The notes: generated by a model not told the origin, from the sequence alone. Positions 1 through 8,136 are shown, counted from the stretch's first letter. The stretch is DNA of 24,449 bases from an uncultured Bacilli bacterium (GCA_934086935.1 CAKOIQ010000015.1:1-24449); one strand, 5' to 3'. Made by a program: numbers and translations.

Positions 1-1437
1 GATAAGTACGTAAAAGTACAAAGTAAAAAAATTAAAGAAAGATTCAAAATGTTTGATAAGCTTTATTTAGAAGTCGGTGGAAAATTGTTTTCTGATAATC
101 ATGCAGCCAGAGTATTACCGGGATTTAAACCAGACGCTAAAATTAGTATGTTTTTAGAACTAAAAAAAGACTTAGAGATTATCTTTTGTATAAATGCTAA
201 CGACATTGAGAAAAATAAAATTAGATCTGAGTTTGGTATAACCTATGACATGGAAATGTTAAACATAATTAACAATGCTCACCGCTTAGGGTTTTTAGTA
301 AATTCAGTTGTAATCACACTTTATAACAATCAACCTAGTGTTGATAAGTTTATTAAACGTTTAGAAAGACAAAATATAAAAACATATATCCACACATTTA
401 CAAAAGGATATCCTACAGATGTAGATACAATTGTAAGTGAAGATGGTTATGGAGCTAATCCATATATAGAAACTACTAAGAAACTAGTTTTAGTAAACGC
501 TCCTGGTCCAGGTTCAGGAAAACTAGCAACTTGTTTAAGTCAACTTTATCATGAACACAAAAGAGGAGTTAATGCTGGATATGCAAAATTTGAAACATTT
601 CCAGTATGGAATTTACCATTAAAACATCCTGTTAATATTGCATACGAGGCTGCTACAGCCGATTTAAAAGATATCAATATGATAGACTCATTCCACTTAG
701 AAAAGTATGATATTAAAGCAGTTAACTACAATAGAGATTTAGAAACATTTCCTATCTTAAAAACAATTTTAAATCGAATTACTGGAAAAGATATTTACTA
801 TTCACCAACCGATATGGGTGTAAATATGGTTGGATTTTGTATAACCAATAATGAAGTAGTGGAAGAAGCTGCAAAAAAAGAAGTAGTAAGAAGATATTAC
901 AACGAATTAAACAATTATAAATTGGGATTCTGTGAATATGATACCGTTCAAAAAGTAAAACTATTAATGAATGAACTTAACATAGATGAAAATTATTTAA
1001 AAGTTGTAAAAGTTGCTTTAACTAAATTAAAAGAAAAAGGATCACACATAATTGCCTTAGAATTACCAAAAGGTAAAATAATTACTGGTAAACAAACTGA
1101 ACTATTAAGTCCAGCTAGTTCATTAATAATAAACGCAGTTAAAGAATTATCCAAAATACCTGACGACATTAATCTTCTTAGTCCCTCAATTTTAGAACCA
1201 ATTTTAAAAATGCGTAACAACAATAAACCATTATCATTACAAGAAGTATTGATAGCTCTATCAGTTTGTAGTGCAACTAATTCTATGGTAGAAAAGGCAA
1301 TTAAAAATTTATCAAAACTAGAGGGATGCGAAGCACATTCAACTTATATAGTTCAAAATGGTGATGCTAATGCTTTAAAATCTTTAAAAATAAACTTAAC
1401 ATGTGAGTCGGATTTTTATACCAACGAAATAATGTAA
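1..1437 (+). CDS. DUF1846 family protein (5' end cut by window)
   Basis: The reading frame is open from base 1 to the TAA at 1435-1437, giving 478 visible residues. The ATG at 49 is probably internal: the codons before it read DKYVKVQSKKIKERFK, which resembles the N-terminal part of DUF1846 proteins, and no ribosome site precedes it. The family is about 500 residues long, so only some 10-25 residues should be missing. Typical stretches are GGKLFSDNHAARVLPGFKPD near the start, INANDIEKNK, and the glycine-rich NAPGPGSGKLATCLSQLYHE. DUF1846 proteins are cytosolic and conserved in Firmicutes; their activity is poorly defined, so I assign none. The gene sits directly upstream of the tsaE promoter, and I see no convincing terminator between them. 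Family assignment is by recognition of sequence; function is unknown. Confidence 0.85.
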   Translation, partial: DKYVKVQSKKIKERFKMFDKLYLEVGGKLFSDNHAARVLPGFKPDAKISMFLELKKDLEIIFCINANDIEKNKIRSEFGITYDMEMLNIINNAHRLGFLVNSVVITLYNNQPSVDKFIKRLERQNIKTYIHTFTKGYPTDVDTIVSEDGYGANPYIETTKKLVLVNAPGPGSGKLATCLSQLYHEHKRGVNAGYAKFETFPVWNLPLKHPVNIAYEAATADLKDINMIDSFHLEKYDIKAVNYNRDLETFPILKTILNRITGKDIYYSPTDMGVNMVGFCITNNEVVEEAAKKEVVRRYYNELNNYKLGFCEYDTVQKVKLLMNELNIDENYLKVVKVALTKLKEKGSHIIALELPKGKIITGKQTELLSPASSLIINAVKELSKIPDDINLLSPSILEPILKMRNNNKPLSLQEVLIALSVCSATNSMVEKAIKNLSKLEGCEAHSTYIVQNGDANALKSLKINLTCESDFYTNEIM

Positions 1438-1444
1438 AGAGGTA

Positions 1445-1473
1445 TTTACAACATAAATATATTTATATATAAT
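1445..1473 (+). promoter_or_regulatory. Promoter for tsaE
   Basis: TTTACA (1445-1450), a 17-base spacer, then TATAAT (1468-1473). The predicted transcript start is near 1480, just before the GGTGAG ribosome site at 1481-1486, so the leader would be only about 10 bases. Confidence 0.7.
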
Positions 1474-1489
1474 GAGAATAGGTGAGAAA

Positions 1490-1942
1490 ATGGATTATAA
1501 ATATACATCTAGAAGTATAGATGACACAATGGAATTAGCAGAAAATATTGAATCAGAAAAATTTCCCGGAATGGTAATTTGCTTAGATGGCGAACTTGGA
1601 AGTGGTAAAACCGTATTTGTAAAAGGATTTGCTAAGTCACTGGGTATAACTGAAACTATAACAAGTCCAACATTTAATTTAATTAAAGAATATAATTCAG
1701 GTGAAATGCCTTTGTATCACATGGATGTTTATCGTCTTGAAGGAAAATGTGATACAGTTGGTTTTGATGATTACTTTAATAAAAATGCAGTGTGCATAAT
1801 TGAATGGTCAGATATGATATGTGATTGTTTACCAGAAGAAAGATTACAAATTGATTTTAAAATCATTGATGAAAACACAAGAGTCTTAGTCTTAAAACCT
1901 TATGGTGAAAAATACGAAGATTTAGTAAACTCTGTTCTTTAA
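1490..1942 (+). CDS. tsaE: tRNA threonylcarbamoyladenosine biosynthesis ATPase TsaE
   Basis: TsaE is the small P-loop ATPase that works with TsaB and TsaD in placing the threonylcarbamoyl group on A37 of ANN-decoding tRNAs (t6A). The Walker A motif GELGSGKT is at residues 34-41, followed by SPTFNLIKEY (59-68) and the conserved MDVYRL and EWSD stretches, all typical of the family. The length of 150 residues is normal. An ATG at 1472 would add six residues, but 1490 is preferred because GGTGAG (1481-1486) lies four bases upstream. The gene has its own promoter and a terminator at 1941-1968, so it is probably monocistronic although its partner genes follow immediately. Very likely correct. Confidence 0.95.
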   Translation: MDYKYTSRSIDDTMELAENIESEKFPGMVICLDGELGSGKTVFVKGFAKSLGITETITSPTFNLIKEYNSGEMPLYHMDVYRLEGKCDTVGFDDYFNKNAVCIIEWSDMICDCLPEERLQIDFKIIDENTRVLVLKPYGEKYEDLVNSVL

Positions 1943-1968
1943 ATACTAGATAGACTAGTATTTTTTTT
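1941..1968 (+). terminator. Intrinsic terminator after tsaE
   Basis: Perfect 9-bp stem AAATACTAG (1941-1949) / CTAGTATTT (1955-1963) with loop ATAGA, running into eight T (1961-1968). The stem begins inside the tsaE stop codon. Confidence 0.85.
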
Positions 1969-1977
1969 ATTTTATAG

Positions 1978-1983
1978 TATAAT
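1978..1983 (+). promoter_or_regulatory. Possible -10 element for tsaB-rimI-tsaD
   Basis: TATAAT at 1978-1983, directly after the tsaE terminator and about 12 bases before the GGAAGTGAT ribosome site at 1995-2003. No good -35 is visible because the region upstream is the terminator T-run. Confidence 0.5.
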
Positions 1984-2007
1984 ATTATTGATTTGGAAGT
2001 GATAAAA

Positions 2008-2583
2008 GTGTATAAATTATTTATAAGTACTTATAGTGAATTAATAACAATTGGATTATTTAAAGATAATAAACTTTTAATGCAAAAAGAAAAAGAATCA
2101 GAAAAAAGTCATAGTATTTATTTAGTACCAATGATTGATGAAATATTAAAAGAAAACAACATTGAATGCCAAGATTTAAAAGAAATACTGGTTGTTAATG
2201 GACCAGGAAGTTTTACTGGAATAAGATTAGGAGTAACAGTTGCTAAAACTCTTGCTTATACCCTAAATATCCCGATTAAAACAATTTCTAGTATTGAAGC
2301 AATATCTGTATCAATTAAAGAACCAAATAAAATAATAACTATAAGTGACACTAAAGGAAAATATCTAGGAATATTTGAAAATAATCAATTAGTTAATGAA
2401 TTAATTTATTTAAAAAATGCCGATTATGAACAATATATTAAAAAATATAATTATCCCATTTATGAAGATAGTAAATTAGATTTACAAAGTATCAATAATT
2501 ATTCTCTAGAAATTGCTTCAACCCCAGCACATGCTGTAAAAGCAATTTATATTAAAGAGATAGAGGCTTTAAGTGGTAGATAA
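2008..2583 (+). CDS. tsaB: tRNA threonylcarbamoyladenosine biosynthesis protein TsaB
   Basis: TsaB is an inactive ASKHA-fold paralogue of TsaD that dimerises with it and scaffolds the t6A synthase. The family signature NGPGSFTGIRLGVTVAKTLA is complete in the middle of the protein. The C-terminal part is short and diverged, giving 191 residues against roughly 220-240 in many homologues. The start is taken as the GTG at 2008, four bases after GGAAGTGAT (1995-2003); a TTG at 1993 lies before that ribosome site and is rejected. The last 11 bases overlap the next gene, suggesting translational coupling in a tsaB-rimI-tsaD unit. Confidence 0.92.
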   Translation: MYKLFISTYSELITIGLFKDNKLLMQKEKESEKSHSIYLVPMIDEILKENNIECQDLKEILVVNGPGSFTGIRLGVTVAKTLAYTLNIPIKTISSIEAISVSIKEPNKIITISDTKGKYLGIFENNQLVNELIYLKNADYEQYIKKYNYPIYEDSKLDLQSINNYSLEIASTPAHAVKAIYIKEIEALSGR

Positions 2584-2989
2584 TTATAAAAAAGACTATT
2601 CTCTAGAAGTTATTAAATTAGGCAAAATTATTAATAAAGATTTTGAAAAATTATTTAATATAAACAACTTAAATAAACTAGAAAGAATCTACGTTTACAT
2701 CGATGAAAATCTAATTAAAGGTTTTATTCATATATCAACAAATTTTGAAATAATAGATATATTAAATATAGTAGTTGAACCTACTTATGAAAAACATGGA
2801 ATTGGAACCCAATTAATTAATTATATTATCAATAACAAAAATAAAGAAGTAAACACTATAATGTTAGAAGTTAGAGAGGATAACATCAAAGCCATTAATT
2901 TCTATCAAAAAAATGATTTTAAAATTATTTCAAAAAGAAAAAACTATTATCAAAACGTAGATGCCTTAATTATGGAAAGGAACATATAA
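2573..2989 (+). CDS. rimI: GNAT acetyltransferase, RimI-like
   Basis: A 138-residue GNAT-fold acetyltransferase. The acetyl-CoA binding stretch is VEPTYEKHGIGTQL (motif A, with the HGIG turn), and the C-terminal stretch FYQKNDFKIISKRKNYY followed by DALIM is typical of RimI, which acetylates the N-terminal alanine of ribosomal protein S18 in Escherichia coli. The start is a GTG at 2573 with a modest GAGG at 2562-2565, within the end of tsaB. It ends by sharing one base with the tsaD start. Placement between tsaB and tsaD is common in Firmicutes and supports the RimI call over other GNAT families, though the real substrate cannot be read from the sequence. Confidence 0.85.
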   Translation: MVDNYKKDYSLEVIKLGKIINKDFEKLFNINNLNKLERIYVYIDENLIKGFIHISTNFEIIDILNIVVEPTYEKHGIGTQLINYIINNKNKEVNTIMLEVREDNIKAINFYQKNDFKIISKRKNYYQNVDALIMERNI

Positions 2990-3993
2990 TGAAAGATGTA
3001 TATATATTAGCAATAGAATCATCATGTGATGAAACAAGTATTGCTATCATTAAAAATGGTTGTGAAGATATAGCAACAACAATATTAACTCAAATGAATA
3101 CTCATGCTTTATATGGTGGCGTAGTACCAGAAATAGCCAGTAGAATGCATTGTGAAAATATTACAATGGTTCTTGAAGATGTTTTTAATAAAACCAGTCT
3201 TACAATGGAAGACATAAATGCAATTGCCGTAACTTATGCTCCGGGGTTACTTGGAAGCTTACTTATAGGTTTAGAATTTGCTAAAACTTTATCATTAGTT
3301 TATAAAAAACCATTAATCAAAGTACACCACATAGCAGGACACATCTATGCTAATAACCTAGTTGAAAAAATGGAATATCCTTTATTAGCATTAGTTGTAA
3401 GCGGTGGTCATACTGAATTAGTATTAATGGAAGATGATTATAAATTTAAAGTTTTAGGTGGAACTTTAGATGATGCAATTGGCGAAGTATATGATAAAGT
3501 CGCTAAAGTTTTAGATTTACCTTACCCAGGAGGACCAAATATCGAAAAATATGCTTTACAAGGAACTCCAAGCTATGAATTACCAAAACCAATGAATAAT
3601 GATGAATTAAATTTTTCTTATAGCGGATTAAAAAGTGCCGTAATTAATTTAGTTCATAATGAAAAACAAAGAGGAAATGAAATTAGAAAATATGATTTAG
3701 CAGCTTCTTTTCAAACCGTAGCAGTAGATGAGTTAGTTAGAAAGACAGAATTAGCAATTAATCAATTGGGAATAGAAAGACTTATTATTGCCGGAGGAGT
3801 AACTGCTAATAAATATCTTCGTGGTGAAATGGAAAAACTTGCCCAAAAACATAATATTAAACTAACAATTCCCCCAATAAAATATTGTACGGATAATGCT
3901 GCCATGATAGGATGTGCTGCATATCCACTATATTTAAAAAAAGATTTTACAGATTTCAGTTTGAACGCTCAAAGTGCATTAGATTTATTCTAA
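2989..3993 (+). CDS. tsaD: tRNA N6-adenosine threonylcarbamoyltransferase TsaD
   Basis: TsaD is the catalytic subunit that transfers threonylcarbamoyl from threonylcarbamoyl-AMP to A37 of tRNA. It belongs to the Kae1/YgjD ASKHA family. The opening ILAIESSCDETSIAI is diagnostic, the metal-binding HxxxH is at H114 and H118 (within HHIAGH), and VVSGGHTELV, IGEVYDKVAKVLDLPYPGGP and the C-terminal CTDNAAMIG stretch with its metal-ligand Asp are all present. The 334-residue length is full. It starts one base inside the rimI stop codon with AAAGGAA at 2976-2982. No strong terminator follows; only a weak AACTAAA/TTTAGTT inverted repeat lies in the AT-rich gap before the next promoter. Confidence 0.97.
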   Translation: MKDVYILAIESSCDETSIAIIKNGCEDIATTILTQMNTHALYGGVVPEIASRMHCENITMVLEDVFNKTSLTMEDINAIAVTYAPGLLGSLLIGLEFAKTLSLVYKKPLIKVHHIAGHIYANNLVEKMEYPLLALVVSGGHTELVLMEDDYKFKVLGGTLDDAIGEVYDKVAKVLDLPYPGGPNIEKYALQGTPSYELPKPMNNDELNFSYSGLKSAVINLVHNEKQRGNEIRKYDLAASFQTVAVDELVRKTELAINQLGIERLIIAGGVTANKYLRGEMEKLAQKHNIKLTIPPIKYCTDNAAMIGCAAYPLYLKKDFTDFSLNAQSALDLF

Positions 3994-4086
3994 TGTTTTT
4001 TTAAAAAATAAAATAAGCAAAAAATGAAAATTAACCAAAACAATAAAAAGAAAAAACTAAATATTTGATTTATAAATTTTTTTTAG

Positions 4087-4115
4087 TTGTAATAAATTTA
4101 AATTTATAGTATTAT
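4087..4115 (+). promoter_or_regulatory. Promoter for the secreted protein at 4129
   Basis: TTGTAA (4087-4092), a 17-base spacer, then TATTAT (4110-4115). The predicted start of transcription is near 4122, leaving a leader of about 7 bases with no ribosome site. Confidence 0.6.
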
Positions 4116-4128
4116 AAAATTGATTAAT

Positions 4129-4821
4129 ATGGATAATAGTAAAAAAGATAATATGTTTTACAAATTATTAATTACAATAGCAATCCTAATACCAATGGTA
4201 GTAGGGATTTCATATGCATATTTTTTAACCAACATTAAAGGTGGTAATACAACAATTTCTGGAACAGCTACCACATCAGATTTTACCTTAGATTTAATTA
4301 CAGATAACAGTGGATACATTGCTGCTACAGATTTAATTCCAATAAAAGAAGTATATATTGAAAATAGAGCTGCTAAAGGAATGTTTTCTGTATCAACTAT
4401 TAATGAAACCGGTGACCAAAATGTTAATCCTATCGCTTTCAACATCTCCTTAACTGATTTAACCATAACTAATGGCTTAAGAGATGCAGCTAATAATAGT
4501 TTTAAATGGTCAATTACATGTGAAAACTGTTCAGATACAAGTAATGACAAATCTGGAAGTTTTTCTGCTTTAACAAATTTGGTTCCAGCATCATCAACTA
4601 GTACCAATGGAATAACAACATACAAATATAATAATTATACCCTTGCTGATAATTATCAATTAATAATATGTCCAAGTACAACTCAAACATATACACTTAG
4701 AATTTGGATAGATTGGCTAGATGATGTAGAACAATCATCAATTTTAAATCAAACATTTAGTGCTAAAGTTGCCATTGAAGGACAACAAGCATTTAATAGT
4801 ACAAATCAATGTGGGTCATAA
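4129..4821 (+). CDS. Secreted protein with SipW-type signal peptide (TasA/CalY-like)
   Basis: A 230-residue exported protein. A short charged N-terminus (DNSKKDN) leads into a hydrophobic stretch (about 11-30) ending in GISYAYF (26-32), the pattern that marks cargo of SipW-type signal peptidases. The mature part is rich in Thr, Ser and Asn, like the beta-rich TasA/camelysin group, and carries Cys residues including a CENC pair and one near the C-terminus. It is single-gene, with its own promoter and a terminator overlapping the stop, and lies 7 kb from the sipW-like gene here. The ATG at 4129 has no Shine-Dalgarno; a TTG at 4120 in frame also lacks one. Its role, such as fibre, matrix or surface protein, is inferred only. 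Confidence 0.75.
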   Translation: MDNSKKDNMFYKLLITIAILIPMVVGISYAYFLTNIKGGNTTISGTATTSDFTLDLITDNSGYIAATDLIPIKEVYIENRAAKGMFSVSTINETGDQNVNPIAFNISLTDLTITNGLRDAANNSFKWSITCENCSDTSNDKSGSFSALTNLVPASSTSTNGITTYKYNNYTLADNYQLIICPSTTQTYTLRIWIDWLDDVEQSSILNQTFSAKVAIEGQQAFNSTNQCGS

Positions 4822-4839
4822 TTAATATGACCTTTTTTT
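4814..4839 (+). terminator. Intrinsic terminator after the secreted protein
   Basis: GGTCATA (4814-4820) / TATGACC (4826-4832) with a 5-base loop and seven T. The upstream arm contains the TCA and most of the TAA stop of the gene. Confidence 0.85.
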
Positions 4840-4850
4840 GTTTGTTTTTT

Positions 4851-4869
4851 TATAATAAACATGTATAAT
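4851..4869 (+). promoter_or_regulatory. Promoter region of the ZIP-patatin operon
   Basis: Two perfect TATAAT boxes, 4851-4856 and 4864-4869. The second is preceded by TG and would start transcription near 4876, at the ribosome site AAGGTGAT (4876-4883). TTTGTT at 4841-4846 is a weak -35 for the second box with a 17-base spacer. Which box is used cannot be decided from sequence. Confidence 0.5.
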
Positions 4870-4887
4870 AATTAAAAGGTGATTCGA

Positions 4888-5613
4888 ATGAAGTATTTAT
4901 TAATTAATTTAATAGTGGGTTTATTTTTCTTAGCTGGTGCCCTAATATCTTTAAAAAACATTAAAAATAAAAATTTAATTAATTTTAGTATTGGTATGGC
5001 TATTTCCGTTTTATTATCTTTACTAGTAGTCGATATAATTCCTGAAACATATGAATTATTTGCAACTGATAAAATTTTATGTATATTATCCGGTACTATT
5101 ATTGGAATTTGTATTTTATATTTACTGGAAAAAAAAGTTCCACATCATGATCATTTTAAAGAACAAAAACATCATAATAATCATTTAAATCATATTGGAA
5201 TAATGACATCACTTGCTTTAATAATACATAACATAGTCGAGGGAATGAGTATTTATGGAGTAGTTCAAAATGATTTAAAATCAGGACTTATATATGCAAT
5301 AGGAGTAGGATTACATAATATACCATTTGGTATTGAGATAACAGCCATGTTTGATAAAAAAACATCTAAGAAAATGTGGATATGTCTTATTTTATTAACA
5401 ATTAGTACATTTATTGGGGGATTAATAATCTTTATATTCAATGCATCACTAAATGACTTTGTACTAGGAACATTATTATCAATCACAATAGGAATGATTA
5501 TTTATTTAATCTTTAATGAATTATTAATAGAGCTAAAAGAAAACTTTAATAAATATAGTTTATATGGAATATTAACAGGTATTATCTTAATGTTAATAGG
5601 AGTGATTATATGA
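4888..5613 (+). CDS. ZIP family divalent metal transporter
   Basis: A 241-residue polytopic membrane protein of the ZIP family, which brings Zn or related divalent metals into the cytoplasm. About eight hydrophobic segments are visible. The helix 4 motif HNIVEG (H114, N115, E118) and helix 5 motif HNIPFG (H143, N144) mark the metal path. In helix 5 the glutamate usual in HNIPEG is Phe, with Glu instead at 150. Between helices 3 and 4 lies a His-rich loop (86-102), typical of metal-sensing loops in this family. Start ATG at 4888 follows AAGGTGAT (4876-4883); an in-frame GTG at 4879 lies inside that site and is rejected. It ends in TGA, the only TGA stop among complete genes here, overlapping the patatin gene by four bases. 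Confidence 0.88.
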   Translation: MKYLLINLIVGLFFLAGALISLKNIKNKNLINFSIGMAISVLLSLLVVDIIPETYELFATDKILCILSGTIIGICILYLLEKKVPHHDHFKEQKHHNNHLNHIGIMTSLALIIHNIVEGMSIYGVVQNDLKSGLIYAIGVGLHNIPFGIEITAMFDKKTSKKMWICLILLTISTFIGGLIIFIFNASLNDFVLGTLLSITIGMIIYLIFNELLIELKENFNKYSLYGILTGIILMLIGVII

Positions 5614-6659
5614 TAGGATTTGCTTTAGAAGGTGGCGGAGCCAAAGGTGCATACCAAGCCGGTGCATATATAGCACTAATATCAAATGGAATTAAACCTA
5701 AAATAATAGCTGGAACATCAATTGGATCATTAAATGCAGCTCTTATGGCTCAAGGCGATATAAAAAAATTAGTAAATTTATGGTTAAATACAACTACAGA
5801 CATATTTGGAATTAATAGTAAACTATTGGATAATATTAAAAAGAAAAAAATCAAAAAAGCAGATGTCCTATTAGGTTATGATAATATTAAACAAATAATT
5901 GAAAACAAAGGCATTGATACATCAGAATTTCTAAAAATTGTTTCTGAAAATATTAATGAAAAAAAATTACGTAAAAGTAAAATTAAATTTGGCTTAATAA
6001 CTGTCAAAGTAAAAGGAATGCAACCACTTGAATTAACAATAGATGAAATTCCAGAAGGTAAAGTAGCCGAATATATTATGGCATCATGTTATCTACCAAT
6101 TTTTAATTTAAAACCAATTATAGATAATAATTATTATATTGATGGTGGATTTTATAACAATATTCCTTTATCATTAGTTGAACATTATGGTTGTGATACA
6201 ATCTATTCAATAAGAATAAAAGGAATTGGATTCAGCCGTAATCATTTAAAACCTGAAACCAAAGTAATTGAAATAAAACCTAAAGGTAATTTAGGATCTA
6301 TTATTCTTTTTGATCGTGAATCAAATGAAAGAAATATGAAACTAGGATATTTAGATGCTTTAAGAGTAATAAAAGATTTAGATGGTGATGATTATTATTT
6401 TTATCATAAAAAAGATAAATATTATGATCATATAACCAGAAACATTTCCTTAGAGTTAATGAATAAATTAAAAACAAAATATAAAGTTAAAACCTCTAAA
6501 GAAGTTGTAATTAAAGTAATAGAACAATTATTAAAAAAAGATAATCGTAATAATTTAATGTTATTAAACATCAAAAAAGAAATAAGATATATTAAAAAGA
6601 ATATAAATATAAGAGACAATAATATAAAAGAATTTATATTTGGTTGCAAACTAATATAA
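5610..6659 (+). CDS. Patatin-like phospholipase
   Basis: A 349-residue patatin-family serine hydrolase, expected to cleave acyl esters of lipids. The oxyanion motif GGGAKGAYQAG is at about 8-18, the nucleophile elbow GTSIG at 35-39 with catalytic Ser37, and the catalytic Asp in the DGG motif at 178-180. All three parts of the Ser-Asp dyad machinery are intact, so it should be active. There is no signal peptide, so it is probably cytosolic and acts at the inner membrane face. The C-terminal 120 residues are Lys/Asn/Ile-rich with no motif I recognise. It starts in an ATGA overlap with the ZIP gene, with AGGAGTGAT just upstream, so the two are translationally coupled. The physiological substrate is unknown. 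Confidence 0.9.
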   Translation: MIGFALEGGGAKGAYQAGAYIALISNGIKPKIIAGTSIGSLNAALMAQGDIKKLVNLWLNTTTDIFGINSKLLDNIKKKKIKKADVLLGYDNIKQIIENKGIDTSEFLKIVSENINEKKLRKSKIKFGLITVKVKGMQPLELTIDEIPEGKVAEYIMASCYLPIFNLKPIIDNNYYIDGGFYNNIPLSLVEHYGCDTIYSIRIKGIGFSRNHLKPETKVIEIKPKGNLGSIILFDRESNERNMKLGYLDALRVIKDLDGDDYYFYHKKDKYYDHITRNISLELMNKLKTKYKVKTSKEVVIKVIEQLLKKDNRNNLMLLNIKKEIRYIKKNINIRDNNIKEFIFGCKLI

Positions 6660-6672
6660 AAAAATATATAAT
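6643..6672 (+). promoter_or_regulatory. Promoter for the YebC-family gene
   Basis: TTGCAA (6643-6648), an 18-base spacer, TATAAT (6667-6672). The -35 box lies inside the last codons of the patatin gene. Confidence 0.55.
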
Positions 6673-6695
6673 ATGGAAAGCAAAGGAAGTGCCAT

Positions 6696-7415
6696 ATGGG
6701 AAGAGCATATGAAGTAAGAAAAGCAAGTATTCAAAAAAATGGAGCAGTAAAGGCTAAATTATATAGTAACTATGCAAAAGAAATATATTTAGCAGCAAAA
6801 AAAGGAGTTCCAGAACTTGAATCAAATGTAAATTTAAAAAGAATCGTAGAAAAAGCAAAAAAAGAACAAGTTCCAAGTGACATCATTAAAAGAGCAATCG
6901 ATAAAGCTAAAGGTGCCGGTGGAGAAGATTATACAGAAGTTATTTATGAAGGATTTGGCCCTGGTGCAAGTACTTTTATTATTAAAACTCTAACGGATAA
7001 TGTAAATAGAACTGTTGGTTTTGTAAGAGCAGCTTTTAATAAAGTAAATAAAAGTTTAGGAGTAACAAACTCCGTATCATACAATTATGATTATTTATCA
7101 ATCATTTCATTTAATAGTGACAAAGAAGAAGAAATTTTTGAAGCTATCTTAAATGAAGGTATTGAATTAGTAGATTTTGAAAATGAAAATGGACTTATCA
7201 CAATTACATGCAATCCAACAGATATTCATCACGTTAAAGATGTTTTAGAAAAACTAATTCCTAACATTGAATATAATTATGATGAAACAGGTATGTATCC
7301 TAAAGAACAAATAACTCTTGAAGGAGAAGATAAAGAAGTATTTGATAAGTTATATAATATGTTAGATGAAATAGATGATGTAACAGCTATTTATACCAAT
7401 GTAAAACTAGATTAA
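6696..7415 (+). CDS. YebC/PmpR family protein, YeeN-type (YebC2-like)
   Basis: A 239-residue cytosolic protein of the YebC/PmpR family (once called DUF28). The start MGRAYEVRKASIQKNGAVKAK, the block SDIIKRAIDKAKGAGG, YEGFGPGAS, and TLTDNVNRTVGFVRAAFNK are all typical. The NVNRT and the form of the N-terminus resemble the YeeN/YebC2 branch more than classical YebC (which begins MAGHSKW). Family members were first described as transcription regulators and YebC-type proteins have more recently been linked to relief of ribosome stalling; which applies here is inference. The AAAGGAAGTG ribosome site (6682-6691) fixes the start. It is a single-gene unit with its own promoter and a terminator over its stop. 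Confidence 0.92.
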   Translation: MGRAYEVRKASIQKNGAVKAKLYSNYAKEIYLAAKKGVPELESNVNLKRIVEKAKKEQVPSDIIKRAIDKAKGAGGEDYTEVIYEGFGPGASTFIIKTLTDNVNRTVGFVRAAFNKVNKSLGVTNSVSYNYDYLSIISFNSDKEEEIFEAILNEGIELVDFENENGLITITCNPTDIHHVKDVLEKLIPNIEYNYDETGMYPKEQITLEGEDKEVFDKLYNMLDEIDDVTAIYTNVKLD

Positions 7416-7427
7416 TCTAGTTTTTTT
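7403..7427 (+). terminator. Intrinsic terminator after the YebC-family gene
   Basis: Perfect palindrome AAAACTAGA (7403-7411) / TCTAGTTTT (7416-7424) with a TTAA loop and T-run to 7427. The stop codon TAA (7413-7415) is in the loop. Confidence 0.85.
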
Positions 7428-7446
7428 CATTATAATTTCATATATT

Positions 7447-7455
7447 TGATATAAT
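7447..7455 (+). promoter_or_regulatory. Extended -10 promoter for the two-component operon
   Basis: TGATATAAT: TGA at 7447-7449 then TATAAT at 7450-7455. No clear -35. The predicted start is near 7462, two bases before the AGGTGAG ribosome site (7464-7470). Confidence 0.55.
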
Positions 7456-7473
7456 ATACACGTAGGTGAGAAA

Positions 7474-8136
7474 ATGAAACTATTAGTAGTAGACGATGAA
7501 TTATTAATTAGAAATGTTATTAAAGAATATGCCTTAAACGAAGGATACCAAGTCGATGAAGCCGAAGATGGTTTTGAAGCAATTAATAAAGTTGAAGAAA
7601 ACGATTACGATGTAATAATAATGGATATTATGATGCCTCACAAAGATGGTTTTTCAGCAGCCAAAGAAATCAAAGAATTTAAAAACATACCAATAATATT
7701 TTTATCAGCTCGAACTGAAGAATTAGACAAATTAAATGGTTTTTCAATAGGAGCAGATGATTACGTAACAAAACCTTTTAGTCCTAAAGAATTAATCGCA
7801 AGAATAAAAGCAGTAACAAAAAGAAATGAAATTGAAGAAATAATAAAAATAGATAATATTATTATTAATAAAACATCAAGAGAAGTAATAATAGATAATA
7901 AAGAAGTTGAAATGACCCACACTCAATTTGAATTATTATACCTTTTCTTATCCAACCCTAACATAGTACTATCAAGAGAAAATATCATTAAAAATATTTG
8001 GGGCTATGATTATGAAGCCGATGATCGTACAATTGATGCCCATATTAAACTTTTAAGAAATAAATTAGGTAAGTATCGTGATGATATAAAAACAATAAGA
8101 AAGGTGGGCTATAAATTTGAATATAAAGAAAAATAG
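7474..8136 (+). CDS. OmpR/PhoB-family response regulator
   Basis: A 220-residue two-domain response regulator. The receiver domain (about 1-118) has the acidic pair D7/D8, phospho-acceptor D51 in VIIMDIMMP, the switch Ser in FLSAR and the conserved Lys in TKPF. The C-terminal winged-helix DNA-binding domain (about 125-218) carries LSRENIIKNIWGYDYEADDRTIDAHIKLLRNKLG in split form, typical of the OmpR class. Start ATG 7474 follows AGGTGAG. The gene overlaps its histidine kinase by 20 bases. Downstream of the pair is the SipW/TasA-like cluster, so control of surface protein genes is a reasonable but unproven guess; no operator repeat was identified. Confidence 0.95.
   Translation: MKLLVVDDELLIRNVIKEYALNEGYQVDEAEDGFEAINKVEENDYDVIIMDIMMPHKDGFSAAKEIKEFKNIPIIFLSARTEELDKLNGFSIGADDYVTKPFSPKELIARIKAVTKRNEIEEIIKIDNIIINKTSREVIIDNKEVEMTHTQFELLYLFLSNPNIVLSRENIIKNIWGYDYEADDRTIDAHIKLLRNKLGKYRDDIKTIRKVGYKFEYKEK

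Noticed and set aside
3994..4086. A terminator or small gene in the gap after tsaD.
   Set aside because: Only a weak AACTAAA/TTTAGTT inverted repeat with a long loop and no open frame with a ribosome site; not enough to call.
4158..4625. A 155-codon open frame on the minus strand.
   Set aside because: It is antisense to the secreted protein gene, has no ribosome site or recognisable motif, and the plus-strand gene has signal peptide, promoter and terminator.
4888..5613. Possible use of TGA as a tryptophan codon, given the Mollicutes-like composition.
   Set aside because: Trp is encoded by TGG in the genes read, the ZIP gene ends in TGA exactly at the overlap with the patatin start, and reading through would add unrelated sequence. 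The standard code fits.
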